The notes under the pieces were generated by a model, which had not been told where the DNA came from, made no database searches, and worked only from the letters and a program-made list of their open reading frames with translations. Source: Corynebacterium sp. ACRPH (lineage in GTDB: Bacteria; Actinomycetota; Actinomycetes; Mycobacteriales; Mycobacteriaceae). Taken from it: a stretch of 64,000 nucleotides of DNA. Position 1 is the stretch's first letter, and each line of letters starts with the position of its first letter. The position numbers were made by a program, and so were the translations under genes. The stretch spans positions 150,846-214,845 of the forward strand of contig NZ_JAKRND010000002.1 of NCBI RefSeq assembly GCF_022347285.1, in the 5' to 3' direction. Positions 1 through 9,422 of this stretch are shown in pieces.

Positions 1-423
1 CGGGGCCTTCTCCCCCGCCGCGGCGCGATCCCGGATGGCATCCAGCAGCCGCACGGAGCCCTCGTAGGCCTGCACGCCTTCCTCCACCAGCTTCAGGAAG
101 TCCGCGTTCTTGCGGGCGCCCAGGCCGTGGATCGTCTCCTGATCCGCGTTATCGTCCGCGTTGCCCTCCGGAACCTCAATGTCCCGGCTGGCCAGCAGGG
201 CGGCCACGCCCTCGTCGCGGCGGCGGCCGTCCAGGTAGTCGAAGTAATCCTGTTCGGTGTAGGGCTTAGCGCCCTTGGCCTCCAGGAAAGCGCTGAACAT
301 CCGTGCCCACGCCTGACGGTGGAGCTCTGCGGTCGGGGTGATCACACCGTCGAGGTCGAAAAGTACGGCGTCAAAATCAAAGAGAGATCGGGCGGGCGGG
401 GTGCCAAAGGTGGTGACGGACAA
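1..423 (-). CDS. HAD-superfamily phosphatase (beta-phosphoglucomutase-like), 3' part cut by window edge
   Basis: The first 141 codons are visible; the rest lies outside the window. Near the N-terminus is the HAD motif I, FDLDGVITPT, in which the first Asp would be the nucleophile and the second the acid/base of a phosphotransfer reaction. The following cap region (LHRQAWARMF, then YFDYLDGRRRDEGV) resembles the beta-phosphoglucomutase/trehalose-associated HAD group. The start is a TTG codon placed 7 nt after a strong AAGGAG Shine-Dalgarno; no ATG or GTG lies in frame nearby. Substrate cannot be assigned from this fragment; sugar phosphate is the family expectation. Confidence 0.75.
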   Translation of the reverse strand, partial: MSVTTFGTPPARSLFDFDAVLFDLDGVITPTAELHRQAWARMFSAFLEAKGAKPYTEQDYFDYLDGRRRDEGVAALLASRDIEVPEGNADDNADQETIHGLGARKNADFLKLVEEGVQAYEGSVRLLDAIRDRAAAGEKAP

Positions 424-562
424 AGTCGGGCTCCTTCCGGGGCGCCTTGGTGAATGTGCGGTCGTGCATGTGTGTTCGCGTGACCACCAGTCTAACCAGG
501 GGGTCGGACAACTGTCCGTGCAAGGAAGCTGCAAGGAAGCTGCACGGAAGTGGGCATAGGAA

Positions 563-600
563 AACCGCCGGGTGAGGCGGGCTCACACCGGCGGTTAGGT
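563..600 (-). terminator. Rho-independent terminator of glcB
   Basis: A 9-bp stem (AACCGCCGG/CCGGCGGTT) is extended by an inner GTGAG/CTCAC pair across one bulge. On the minus strand it is followed by TTTT. It sits just downstream of the malate synthase stop codon. Confidence 0.7.
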
Positions 601-639
601 CCTTAAACGCTTTAGGTAGCGTTGGCCTCGCGCGAAGCT

Positions 640-2835
640 TTAGGCGATGCCGTTTTTAGCCTTGAACTCCAAACGACGGGCGTGCAGGATCGGCTCGGTG
701 TAACCAGCCGGCTGCTCCAGACCCTTAAACACCAAATCCTTCGCAGCCTGGAAAGCCACCGACTCATCAAAGTTCGGCGCCATGTTCCGGTAGTTCGCAT
801 CACCAGCGTTCTGCTCATCCACCTTCGCAGCCATACGCTGCAAAGACTCCAGAACCTGCTCCTCAGTCACCACACCGTGCTTCAACCAGTTAGCCAGGTG
901 CTGGGAATTAATACGGCAGGTAGCGCGATCCTCCATCAGGTCAATGTCGTGGATATCCGGGATCTTGGAGCAACCAACACCCTGCTCCACCCAGCGAACC
1001 ACATAACCCAGGATGGACTGGGAGTTGTTGTCAATCTCCTCGGCGATCTCCTCAGCAGACCAATCAGCAGACTCCGCCACCGGGATAGTCAGGATGTCAC
1101 CCAGAGTCTCGCGGCGGCCCTCGGTACGCAGCTTGTCCTGCACCTCGAAAACATCCACCTCGTGGTAGTGAGTTGCGTGCAGCGTCGCACCCGTCGGCGA
1201 CGGAACCCACGCAGTGGAAGCACCCTCCTTCGGCTGGCCGATCTTCTGGGCCAGCATGTCAGCCATCAGCTCAGTCTTGGCCCACATACCCTTACCGATC
1301 TGCGACTTACCCGGCAGACCATGCGCCAGACCAGCATCCACATTGTTGTCCTCGTAAGCCAACTTCCACGGCGCGGTCTGCAGATCCGCCTTACGCACCA
1401 TCGGGCCAGCCAACATGGAGGTGTGGATCTCGTCACCAGTGCGGTCCAGGAAGCCGGTGTTAATAAACGCCAGACGCTCCTTAACCTGCGCGATGCAAGC
1501 ATCCAGGTTAGCGGTGGTACGACGCTCCTCATCCATCACACCAACCTTCAGGGTGAAGCGCTCCAGACCCAGCAGATCCTCCACAGCACCGAACAGGTCG
1601 TTGGTGAACGCAACCTCGTCCGGACCGTGCTGCTTCGGCTTCACAATGTAGATCGAACCATTACGGGAGTTACGCAGCGGGTTGTTCTCATCCAGACCCG
1701 GGATCGCAGCAGCCGAAGTAATGACGGCATCCATGATGCCCTCGAAGATCTCCTCACCATTCTGGTCCAGGATCGCCGGGTTCTGCATCAGGTGGCCAAC
1801 GTTACGCACAAACAGCAGGGAACGACCGTGCAGACGCAGCTCCTGACCATCACGGGAGGTAAACACACGATCCTCGTTGAGCTTACGAGTGAAGGTCTTG
1901 CCGCCCTTCTCCACTTCCTCGGTGAGGTTGCCGGTGTTCAGGCCGAGCCAGTTGCGGTAGCCCAGGGTCTTGTCGGTTGCGTCGACGGCGGCGACGGAGT
2001 CCTCGAAGTCCATGATGGTGGAGACTGCGGATTCGAGGTTCAGGTCCTTCACGCCGGCCTTGTCGGTCTTGCCGATCGGGGACTCCGGATCGATCTGGAT
2101 GTCGATGTACAGGCCGTTGTTGTACAGCAGGATGTCACTCGGGTTGGCCTTGTCACCGCCGAAGCCCGCGTAGACCTCCGGGTTGCGCAGGTGCACGTCG
2201 TTGCCATCGATGGTGGCGGTCAGCTGGCCGGACTCGACGGCGTACTTGGTGACGTCCTTGTGGGAGCCGGACTCCAGCGGTACAACGCGGTCCAGGAACT
2301 CGCGACCCCACTCGATGACCTTGTCGCCGCGGACCTTGTTGTAGCCGGTGCCCTTCTCCTGGCCGTTCTCCTCAGAGATAGCGTCGGTGCCGTACAAAGC
2401 GTCGTACAGGGAACCCCAGCGAGCGTTCGCTGCATTCAGCGCGAAGCGAGCGTTCAGGATCGGCACCACCAGCTGCGGGCCGCCGGTCGTGCCGACCTCC
2501 GGGTCGATGTTCTGGGTCGTAATCTCGAAGTCGCCCGGCTCGTCGACCAGGTAGCCGATTTCCTTCAGGAAGGCCTTGTACTCCTCCGGGTCCTGGGCGC
2601 CCTTGTGGTCGGCGTACCAGGCGTCCATCTTCTTCTGCAGCTCGTCGCGAGTGTTCAGCAGCTCGCGGTTACGCGGGGTGTACCCCTCGACGATCTTGCC
2701 GAAGCCATCCCAGAACTTCTCCTGCTCCTCGACGGAATCCTTGCCGATGACGGGAAGTACCTCAGTGTTAACGAAGTCATAGAGAGTCTTGGCAACCTGA
2801 AGGCCGCCGGCTGTTACGCGCTCGGTCTGGGTCAT
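640..2835 (-). CDS. glcB: Malate synthase G
   Basis: A 731-aa single-chain malate synthase of the G type, which condenses glyoxylate with acetyl-CoA to malate in the glyoxylate bypass in the cytoplasm (called aceB in C. glutamicum). Length is typical for the G isoform. Family segments visible include GVMDEERRT (catalytic-site loop) and [13 protein letters not shown] chose the ATG giving MTQTERV, which follows GAGGAG by about 10 nt; a GTG six codons upstream lies inside that Shine-Dalgarno and is less likely. It is divergent from aceA across a 515-bp control region, the arrangement known from C. glutamicum, where RamA, RamB and GlxR act on both genes. Confidence 0.96.
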   Translation of the reverse strand: MTQTERVTAGGLQVAKTLYDFVNTEVLPVIGKDSVEEQEKFWDGFGKIVEGYTPRNRELLNTRDELQKKMDAWYADHKGAQDPEEYKAFLKEIGYLVDEPGDFEITTQNIDPEVGTTGGPQLVVPILNARFALNAANARWGSLYDALYGTDAISEENGQEKGTGYNKVRGDKVIEWGREFLDRVVPLESGSHKDVTKYAVESGQLTATIDGNDVHLRNPEVYAGFGGDKANPSDILLYNNGLYIDIQIDPESPIGKTDKAGVKDLNLESAVSTIMDFEDSVAAVDATDKTLGYRNWLGLNTGNLTEEVEKGGKTFTRKLNEDRVFTSRDGQELRLHGRSLLFVRNVGHLMQNPAILDQNGEEIFEGIMDAVITSAAAIPGLDENNPLRNSRNGSIYIVKPKQHGPDEVAFTNDLFGAVEDLLGLERFTLKVGVMDEERRTTANLDACIAQVKERLAFINTGFLDRTGDEIHTSMLAGPMVRKADLQTAPWKLAYEDNNVDAGLAHGLPGKSQIGKGMWAKTELMADMLAQKIGQPKEGASTAWVPSPTGATLHATHYHEVDVFEVQDKLRTEGRRETLGDILTIPVAESADWSAEEIAEEIDNNSQSILGYVVRWVEQGVGCSKIPDIHDIDLMEDRATCRINSQHLANWLKHGVVTEEQVLESLQRMAAKVDEQNAGDANYRNMAPNFDESVAFQAAKDLVFKGLEQPAGYTEPILHARRLEFKAKNGIA

Positions 2836-3350
2836 AGTGACGTGGCTCCTCACATATCAATCGATTTACCTATTTAAAGGTCTCTACCCTCAAAGACTAG
2901 GTGAGTTCCCTCACGATCGGTATGAAGTTGGTCATAGATCGCACTTTGTCCACCCCCACCGACGGGGACTATCGGGCAAGCTTGTTCCTCTTTTTCTTTT
3001 TGACGCCACGATTCAACCCGTGGCGCACCACACCTATAAGCGCAGTAAGAGAGCCACATCACGTTCAAGCGTTAAGGCGTCACTTAGAAACAGTGTGGAG
3101 AAAAACTTTACAAGATTCACAAAAAGGGGAGCCACCCCCACACAGAAATATCCGCCTGACCGGCATTGACGTGGTTATTTAGGTTGGTACTCTCGTAGGT
3201 AGAGACACGGAACGCAGACTTCACCTAGGCTGCACTGGAAAGTGCTGTCGAGGTTCTCGAATATGCGGCTCGGTGTCCCCCCGCCAGGAACCCCCGGGCA
3301 GGGACCAAGACATAACTCTCCCCTTAATGAGTAAGGAAGTGACCCCCTAC
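2836..3350. promoter_or_regulatory. Divergent glcB-aceA control region
   Basis: 515 bp without a supported gene. It contains a GlxR-like palindrome near the glcB side, several short C- or G-runs of the kind RamA recognises (for example CACCCCCACC and ACGGGGAC around 2950-2970, and AAGGGGAG and CCACCCCCAC around 3125-3142), and the element GCACTTTGTCC, which loosely resembles half of a RamB site. AT-rich stretches near 2985-3000 and 3098-3125 are plausible promoter cores. Site assignments are by eye from known C. glutamicum motifs. Confidence 0.6.
2900..2915. promoter_or_regulatory. GlxR-type operator candidate
   Basis: GTGA-N6-TCAC palindrome (GGTGAGTTCCCTCACG) fits the cAMP-receptor GlxR consensus TGTGA-N6-TCACA at all eight core bases. 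It lies 65 nt upstream of the malate synthase start codon. glxR itself is encoded later in this window. Confidence 0.6.
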
Positions 3351-4646
3351 ATGTCGAACGTCGGCAAGGCACGTACCGCTGAAGAAATCCAGAAGGACTG
3401 GGACGAGAACCCCCGCTGGGCTAACGTTGAGCGCGATTACACCGCAGAGCAGGTCGCTGAGCTGCAGGGCACCGTTGTTGAAGAGCACACCCTGGCACGC
3501 CGCGGCGCTGAGATCCTGTGGGAAGCAGTCAACAAGGGTGACGACTCCTACATCAACGCCCTTGGCGCCCTGACCGGTAACCAGGCCGTTCAGCAGGTCC
3601 GCGCAGGCCTGAAGGCTGTTTACCTGTCCGGTTGGCAGGTTGCAGGTGACGCTAACCTGTCCGGCCACACCTACCCCGACCAGTCCCTGTACCCGGCGAA
3701 CTCCGTTCCGTCCGTTGTTCAGCGCATCAACAACGCTCTGTCCCGCGCAGACGAGATCGCTCGCGTTGAGGGTGACACCTCCGTTGACAACTGGCTGGTT
3801 CCGATCGTTGCCGACGGCGAGGCTGGCTTCGGTGGCGCACTGAACGTCTACGAGCTGCAGAAGGCCATGATCAAGGCCGGCGCTGCAGGTACCCACTGGG
3901 AGGACCAGCTGGCCTCCGAGAAGAAGTGTGGCCACCTGGGCGGCAAGGTTCTGATCCCGACCCAGCAGCACATCCGTACCCTGAACTCCGCACGTCTGGC
4001 AGCGGACGTTGCCAACACCCCGACCCTGGTTGTTGCTCGTACCGACGCTGAGGCTGCTACCCTGCTGACCTCCGACGTTGACGACCGCGACAAGCCGTTC
4101 CTGACCGGCGGCCGCACCGCTGAGGGCTTCTACAACGTGCAGAACGGCATCGAGCCCTGTATCGCCCGTGCGAAGGCATACGCTCCGTACGCTGACCTGA
4201 TCTGGATGGAGACCGGCACCCCGGACCTGGAGCTGGCTAAGAAGTTCGCTGAGGCAGTCCGCGAAGAGCACCCGGACCAGCTGCTGGCTTACAACTGCTC
4301 CCCGTCCTTCAACTGGTCTGCACACCTGGACGACGACACCATCGCCAAGTTCCAGAACGAGCTGGGCGCAATGGGCTTCAAGTTCCAGTTCATCACCCTG
4401 GCTGGCTTCCACGCTCTGAACTACTCCATGTTCGACCTGGCTTACGGCTACGCCCGCAACCAGATGTCCGCATTCGTCGACCTGCAGAACCGCGAGTTCG
4501 ACGCTGCCAAGGAGCGCGGCTTCACCGCTGTGAAGCACCAGCGTGAGGTTGGTGCTGGCTACTTCGACCAGATCGCCACCACCGTTGACCCGAACTCCTC
4601 CACCACCGCCCTGAAGGGCTCCACCGAGGAGGGCCAGTTCCATTAA
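3351..4646 (+). CDS. aceA: Isocitrate lyase
   Basis: 431 aa. It cleaves isocitrate to succinate and glyoxylate, the first committed step of the glyoxylate cycle, in the cytoplasm. The catalytic signature KKCGH is present in [11 protein letters not shown], and the C-terminal half holds FNWSAHL and [12 protein letters not shown], all characteristic. The protein is very close to the C. glutamicum enzyme, including the N-terminus [14 protein letters not shown], which fixes the ATG. Upstream in-frame codons lack support; AAGGAAG lies about 11 nt before the chosen start. It is divergent from glcB and is followed by a strong terminator. Codon usage is highly biased (GGT, GTT, CTG), typical of a highly expressed gene. 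Confidence 0.97.
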   Translation: MSNVGKARTAEEIQKDWDENPRWANVERDYTAEQVAELQGTVVEEHTLARRGAEILWEAVNKGDDSYINALGALTGNQAVQQVRAGLKAVYLSGWQVAGDANLSGHTYPDQSLYPANSVPSVVQRINNALSRADEIARVEGDTSVDNWLVPIVADGEAGFGGALNVYELQKAMIKAGAAGTHWEDQLASEKKCGHLGGKVLIPTQQHIRTLNSARLAADVANTPTLVVARTDAEAATLLTSDVDDRDKPFLTGGRTAEGFYNVQNGIEPCIARAKAYAPYADLIWMETGTPDLELAKKFAEAVREEHPDQLLAYNCSPSFNWSAHLDDDTIAKFQNELGAMGFKFQFITLAGFHALNYSMFDLAYGYARNQMSAFVDLQNREFDAAKERGFTAVKHQREVGAGYFDQIATTVDPNSSTTALKGSTEEGQFH

Positions 4647-4704
4647 GCCGCTTGCTTCCAAGCGCTAGGAACTAGCTCGCGGGCTTTGCAGCCCGTACTC
4701 TGTT

Positions 4705-4743
4705 AGAGCCCGGTCAGCACGAAAGTGCTGGCCGGGCTCTTTG
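4705..4743 (+). terminator. Rho-independent terminator of aceA
   Basis: A long hairpin AGAGCCCGG-CAGCAC / GTGCTG-CCGGGCTCT with a GAAA tetraloop and one T/G mismatch, followed by TTT. It ends aceA transcription ahead of ramB. Confidence 0.85.
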
Positions 4744-4824
4744 CTGTCTGGAGGCAGTTTGGCCTGCCCGTTAGTTGCGTTGAAACCGGAACCTAGACGA
4801 CCACCGAATATACTGGTGAACACC

Positions 4825-6342
4825 ATGGGAAAACCGACTGAACGCAGATCCGCACGCACCCCTGCACGCGCCCCTGAAAGCAACACCGAGCGCCCCTTCG
4901 TCGGCTCCCGCCTTCGCCAGCTACGCAAGGAACGCGGAATCTCCCAGGCCCGCCTCGCGGAGATCCTGGACCTCTCCGCCAGCTACGTGAACCAGATCGA
5001 GCACGACGGGCGCCCGCTGACCGCCGCCGTGTTGGAGCGCATCACCGCCGCCTTCGGCATCGACCCAACCTTCTTCGCCGACCAAGACTCCACTCGCCTG
5101 CTGGCGGAAGTCCAGGACGTCACCCTGGACCCGGAGATCAGCCCCACCCCGGCGGACGTCACCGAACTCGCAGCGCTGGTGAAGAACCACCCGGACCTGG
5201 CTCGCGCCTTCGTGGACCTTCACTCCCGCTACCGGAATGTCTCGGATACCCTCTCGCTGCTCACCGAGGAGCGCGTGCAGGGCTCCGCCATCCTCTCCAT
5301 CACTCCCAAGGGTGAACTCTTCGGCCGGGCCTCCGGACCAGAGGCGTTCTCTATGCCGCACGATGAAGTCCGCGACTTTTTCTACGCCAGGCAGAACTAC
5401 ATCGATGTTCTGGATGTAGCGGCGGAGAAGTTGGCGTCCAAAATTAACATCGGGGCGAACCAGATACACCACACAGAACAGATCATCGCCGAACGGCTAC
5501 AACAGGTGCACCGAGTGCAGGTGATTTACTCGCGCGACCTGGGCGATACACAGCACAAGTTCGACCCGCAGAAAAAGACGCTCCACGTGTCGTCGAAGAT
5601 GCGCCCCGGACAGATCGCGTTCCGACTGGCCACCGAACTGGCGTTCCTGGAGGCCGGCACGACCATCAACTCACTGGTGGAATTGGGGCACTTCCAGTCC
5701 GAGGAATCCCGTGCTCTTGCCCGACGCGGTCTGGCCAGCTACTACGCCGCCGCACTGCTATTGCCCTACCGGCAGTTCCACAGTTCCGCGGAGGAATCGC
5801 GCTACGACCTGGAGTTCCTCATGCGCGAATACGGCGTGGGTTACGAGACGGTCTGCCACCGCCTCTCCAGCCTGCAGCGCCCCAGCCTGCGCGGCGTGCC
5901 CTGGACCTTTGTGCGAGTGGACCGTGCGGGCAATATGTCCAAACGCCAGTCAGCGACGGGCCTGCACCTGTCGAACTCCGGCGGCACGTGCCCACTATGG
6001 AACGTCTACGAGACGTTTAGCTACCCCGGCAAGATCATGCGGCAGATCGCGCAGATGCCAGACGGGAGAACCTACCTGTGGATCGCGCGCACCGTGAACC
6101 ACCACCGTGCGGCCTGGGGCCAGCCGGGCAAGATGTTCGCCATCGGGCTGGGCTGCGAACTGCGGCACGCAGACCGGACGGTCTACTCGGACGGGCTGGA
6201 CCTAGAGGACACGTCCGCGGCAGTGCCTATCGGCTCCGGTTGCCGGCTGTGCCCGCGCGATAACTGCCCGCAGCGCGCATTCCCACCGATCCACCGCTCG
6301 TTGGAGATCGACCCGCACCGTTCGAGTGTGTCGCCCTACTAG
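4825..6342 (+). CDS. ramB: RamB-type transcriptional regulator of acetate metabolism
   Basis: 505 aa. An N-terminal XRE helix-turn-helix (GSRLRQLRKERGISQARLAE, then SASYVNQIEHDGRPL, residues about 30-75) is followed by an IrrE/ImmA-like middle region and a C-terminal DUF2083 part ending in a cysteine cluster, GSGCRLCPRDNCPQRAF. This is the architecture of RamB, which in C. glutamicum represses aceA, glcB, pta-ack and others on non-acetate carbon sources. Its position beside aceA supports the same role. The start MGKPTERR follows a TATACT -10 box at 4809-4814, so the mRNA leader is only a few nucleotides. It has about 30 extra residues before the HTH compared with C. glutamicum RamB. Confidence 0.93.
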   Translation: MGKPTERRSARTPARAPESNTERPFVGSRLRQLRKERGISQARLAEILDLSASYVNQIEHDGRPLTAAVLERITAAFGIDPTFFADQDSTRLLAEVQDVTLDPEISPTPADVTELAALVKNHPDLARAFVDLHSRYRNVSDTLSLLTEERVQGSAILSITPKGELFGRASGPEAFSMPHDEVRDFFYARQNYIDVLDVAAEKLASKINIGANQIHHTEQIIAERLQQVHRVQVIYSRDLGDTQHKFDPQKKTLHVSSKMRPGQIAFRLATELAFLEAGTTINSLVELGHFQSEESRALARRGLASYYAAALLLPYRQFHSSAEESRYDLEFLMREYGVGYETVCHRLSSLQRPSLRGVPWTFVRVDRAGNMSKRQSATGLHLSNSGGTCPLWNVYETFSYPGKIMRQIAQMPDGRTYLWIARTVNHHRAAWGQPGKMFAIGLGCELRHADRTVYSDGLDLEDTSAAVPIGSGCRLCPRDNCPQRAFPPIHRSLEIDPHRSSVSPY

Positions 6343-6357
6343 TTCGCCCTACTAGCG

Positions 6358-7461
6358 CTAGTCGCCGTCGAAAAGCCCGACGATCTGCCTGCGCTGCAGT
6401 TCGCGGCGGTTGTATGTGGCCTCGCGCACCGATTCGTCGGTATCGAAGCTCGAGCCGAGCGCCCCGCCGAGGGTACCTAGTGACGCCGCAAACCATGCCA
6501 GTGTCAAATAGTCCAGCGGCGTGATAGTGGAGTTCACTCGGCTTTCGAAGAAGGGCACCGGCACAACGGCGGCGCTGACCAGCAGCATCGTCAGGTAGAT
6601 CAGGGCATACACGCCTGTCGCGGAGATCAGTACCGTACCGGTGGTGGCCAGGTTATCCATCCGGGCGCGCCACCACTCGACGCTGTCGGAGGAAGCCTGT
6701 GTGGAGGTTGCATCGGCGCCGACGCTCAACACGGACGGTTCCGCCTTACGGCTATATCCCCCGTTCCACAGGCCATTTTTGTAGATCAACCAGAAGGTCA
6801 GCAGGGTGATGGAAAGGATGGTGATCATGATCTGCCGCCACGGGCTAATCAGGTAGGACATCTCCCACACCGAACCGTAGAATATGCCGAAGCCGCCGGT
6901 GGCCACGCCCGTGGCCAGGCAGCTGGAGAGCACCTTGATCAACTGGCCGGGGCGGTTACCGCGGATCATCCCCAGCAGCAGGCGCAGGGTGCGCCCACGG
7001 CCTTCGAGTACGCGGGTGGTATCGGCCTCTACGTCGCCGCCCTCGATCTCGTCTACACCCTTTTCGCGCTGACCGGCTCCAGCGTGCTTGCCACAGACCA
7101 GGCGTGACAGTTCCTGCCGCAGCCCCTCCTTGGCACGCAGCAGGCCGAAGGCGGGCAGGCACAGCATGGTGGCCTTGCCCTGCTCGACGGTCTGGCTGAT
7201 TACCGGCCTGCGGGTGGTCAGCGGCAGGTCGGTGACGTACACCAGGCGGTCCCAGCCGTAGTCGCGCAGGATTCCGGGGGCGGTGTCGGCGAGGCGGACG
7301 TTGCCGAACTCGTCCATCGGCAGCGTTCCGGTGCGGAATTCGAGGATGGGCTTGGTTCCGGAGACGTGATTCTCCGAGGCCTTTGCTAGCTGTTGGAGCA
7401 TGGCGCGTACGCGCACCGCTGGCAGTCCTCGGTCTGCCAGCAAGCCAATCTTCTCTGGCAA
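6358..7461 (-). CDS. Conserved hypothetical membrane protein
   Basis: 367 aa, function not recognised. The N-terminal half (about residues 1-165) is soluble and resembles a nucleotide- or substrate-handling domain without a motif I can name. The C-terminal half has four hydrophobic helices (about 180-200, 210-228, 275-300 and 325-345), with a soluble stretch between the second and third. The start is uncertain: the longest reading frame begins with TTG (MPEKIG) without a clear Shine-Dalgarno; the ATG of MLQQLAKASE, 20 codons in, is the alternative. A TAGAGT -10-like box lies about 50 nt upstream. It is convergent with ramB (15 bp apart) and downstream of lpd, separated by a terminator. Confidence 0.7.
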   Translation of the reverse strand: MPEKIGLLADRGLPAVRVRAMLQQLAKASENHVSGTKPILEFRTGTLPMDEFGNVRLADTAPGILRDYGWDRLVYVTDLPLTTRRPVISQTVEQGKATMLCLPAFGLLRAKEGLRQELSRLVCGKHAGAGQREKGVDEIEGGDVEADTTRVLEGRGRTLRLLLGMIRGNRPGQLIKVLSSCLATGVATGGFGIFYGSVWEMSYLISPWRQIMITILSITLLTFWLIYKNGLWNGGYSRKAEPSVLSVGADATSTQASSDSVEWWRARMDNLATTGTVLISATGVYALIYLTMLLVSAAVVPVPFFESRVNSTITPLDYLTLAWFAASLGTLGGALGSSFDTDESVREATYNRRELQRRQIVGLFDGD

Positions 7462-7560
7462 GTCTGGGCACCAATCGTGGCAGGGGGAGGGATTCGGAGG
7501 GATTTGCTCGAAATCCTACTCTACCTGCGCCTTAACAGGGAAATGCTGGCCGTTAAACGC

Positions 7561-7613
7561 AAAACCGGCCCGCGCCCCTTCCGAGGGAAGCTTCCGGTAC
7601 AGGCGCGGGCCGG
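7561..7613 (-). terminator. Terminator of lpd
   Basis: Perfect 12-bp stem (CCGGCCCGCGCC/GGCGCGGGCCGG) with a 25-nt loop. On the minus strand it is followed by TTTTG, just after the lpd stop codon. Confidence 0.75.
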
Positions 7614-7634
7614 CCAGTGAGCCGATGAATCCTC

Positions 7635-9065
7635 TTAGAGGTTGATCATGTGGCCGCCGGCGATGCCGTGGGCAGCCTCCTTCATGGCCTCCGACAGGGT
7701 CGGGTGCGTGTGCACGTTGCGGGAGATCTCCTCGGCCGTCAGGTCGAAGCGCTGTGCCAGGGTCAGCTCCGGCAGCAGTTCGGAGACATCCGGGCCGACC
7801 ATGTGGGCGCCCAGCAGTTCGCCGTACTCAGCGTCTGCTACCAGCTTCACAAAGCCCACCGCGTGACCCAGGCCCTGTGCCTTGCCGTTGGCGGTGTAGG
7901 GGAAGGTGGCGACCTTCACCTCGCGGCCTTCCTCCTCTGCCTGCTTCTTGGCGGCTTCCTCGGTGTAGCCGAAGGATGCAACCTGCGGGAAGCAGAAGGT
8001 GGCGCGCGGCATCATCTGGTAGTCGCCGAGCAGCTCGGTCTCCTCGCCTGCGATGATCTCGGCGGCAACCACGCCCTGCGCTTCGGCAACGTGTGCCAGC
8101 TGCAGCTTGGCGGTGACGTCACCGATGGCGTAGATGTGCGGAACGCTGGTGCGCATCTCGTCGTCGATGTCGATTGCACCGCGCTCGGTCAGCTTCACGC
8201 CGGTGTTCTCCAGGCCGAAGCCCTCCACGCGGGGTGCGAAGCCGATGGAGACCATCACGCGGTCTGCCTTCAGCGTCTCAGTCTTGGAGCCGTCGGCGGA
8301 CTCGATGTCCACCTCCACGCCCTTGCCTTCGCCCAGGTCGCGGACGGCGGTGGTCTTGTGACCTGTCTTCAGGGTCACGCCCAGCTTCTTGTACGCGCGA
8401 GCGATTTCCTTGGAAACGTCCTTGTCCTCGTTCGGCAGGACGCGGTCCATGAACTCAACAACCGTGATGTCTACGCCGAAGTTGGACAGCACGTAGGCGA
8501 ATTCCATGCCGATGGCGCCAGCGCCGATAATGACCATGGAGTCCGGCTTGTTCTCGTCCAGGATCTGCTCTTCGTAGGAGACGATGTTGCCGCCCAGCTC
8601 TACGCCCGGCAGGGACTTAACAACGGAACCGGTGGCGATGATGCAGTTGTCGAAGGTGATGGTCTTGTCTGCGTCGCCACCGTCGGAGACCTCGATGGTC
8701 TTGTCGTCAACAAAGTTGCCGCGGCCGTGGATTTCCTGAATCTTGTTCTTCTTCATCAGGTAGTGCACGCCCTTGACGATGTTGCCCGAGACCTTGCGGG
8801 AACGCTGGTGCGCAACCTTAAAGTCCATCGAGATGTTGTCGCCGGTAATGCCGTAGGTCTTGGCTTCCTTGGTGATGGTGTGCGCAAGTTCGGCGTTGCG
8901 GATTAGCGCCTTCGAGGGGATGCAGCCCACGTTGAGGCATACGCCGCCCCAGTACTGCTCTTCGATAACGGCGGTCTTCAGACCCAACTGAGCGGCACGA
9001 ATCGCCGCCACGTATCCGCCAGGGCCTGCTCCGAGTACTACTACGTCAAAATGTTCTTTAGCCAC
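7635..9065 (-). CDS. lpd: Dihydrolipoamide dehydrogenase (E3)
   Basis: 476 aa. FAD/NAD-dependent disulfide oxidoreductase that reoxidises dihydrolipoamide in the pyruvate and 2-oxoglutarate dehydrogenase complexes. The FAD-binding [17 protein letters not shown], the redox-active disulfide [13 protein letters not shown], the NAD-binding [10 protein letters not shown], and the C-terminal HTHPTLSE with the catalytic His are all present. I prefer the GTG start giving [12 protein letters not shown]; a TTG three codons upstream is possible. It stands alone, ended by its own terminator. In C. glutamicum lpd is likewise monocistronic. Confidence 0.96.
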   Translation of the reverse strand: MAKEHFDVVVLGAGPGGYVAAIRAAQLGLKTAVIEEQYWGGVCLNVGCIPSKALIRNAELAHTITKEAKTYGITGDNISMDFKVAHQRSRKVSGNIVKGVHYLMKKNKIQEIHGRGNFVDDKTIEVSDGGDADKTITFDNCIIATGSVVKSLPGVELGGNIVSYEEQILDENKPDSMVIIGAGAIGMEFAYVLSNFGVDITVVEFMDRVLPNEDKDVSKEIARAYKKLGVTLKTGHKTTAVRDLGEGKGVEVDIESADGSKTETLKADRVMVSIGFAPRVEGFGLENTGVKLTERGAIDIDDEMRTSVPHIYAIGDVTAKLQLAHVAEAQGVVAAEIIAGEETELLGDYQMMPRATFCFPQVASFGYTEEAAKKQAEEEGREVKVATFPYTANGKAQGLGHAVGFVKLVADAEYGELLGAHMVGPDVSELLPELTLAQRFDLTAEEISRNVHTHPTLSEAMKEAAHGIAGGHMINL

Positions 9066-9422
9066 AAGCCCCAAGGGTACTTAATGTTCGTCTCTCGTGT
9101 TTGTCGGGCTCGTCTTGCTCTTGATCCCACCCTTTGTCTCGCCCTTTCTCTTTCTTATTGGCGCCACCCGCCTCCCCAGCTCGCATCCCCGCTTTTGGGT
9201 TTAACGGAAAAAGTTTTTCCTCCTTTGGGTTCCCAAAATTCTCGCAGATTAGGTAATGTTCCCAATGTCCTTAGAGATTTGCTGTGGATTTCTTGAATAT
9301 TCCCCGAATATCCGCCGGAAAAGCCCTGCAGACCTCTCCCCCTCACTCATTCGACTGACCCCCACGCCCCGGGCAAGAAATACTGACGTTTTCCCAGCGT
9401 GCCCCACAGAAGGATCAATTCT
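9066..9422. promoter_or_regulatory. Divergent lpd / mycolyltransferase intergenic region
   Basis: 357 bp with no supported gene. It holds the promoters of both flanking genes. Visible elements are the short direct repeat GAATAT-CCCCGAATAT (about 9294-9311), an A/T-rich patch around 9208-9220, and GAAATACTGAC near 9377, a possible extended -10 for the mycolyltransferase. No known operator was recognised with confidence. Confidence 0.5.

Noticed and set aside
622..2877. 751-codon open frame opposite malate synthase
   Set aside because: It mirrors glcB almost exactly, arises from GC-rich codon bias, and its product has no recognisable domain.
3324..4661. 445-codon open frame opposite isocitrate lyase
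   Set aside because: Antisense shadow of a highly biased gene; no promoter, Shine-Dalgarno or domain.
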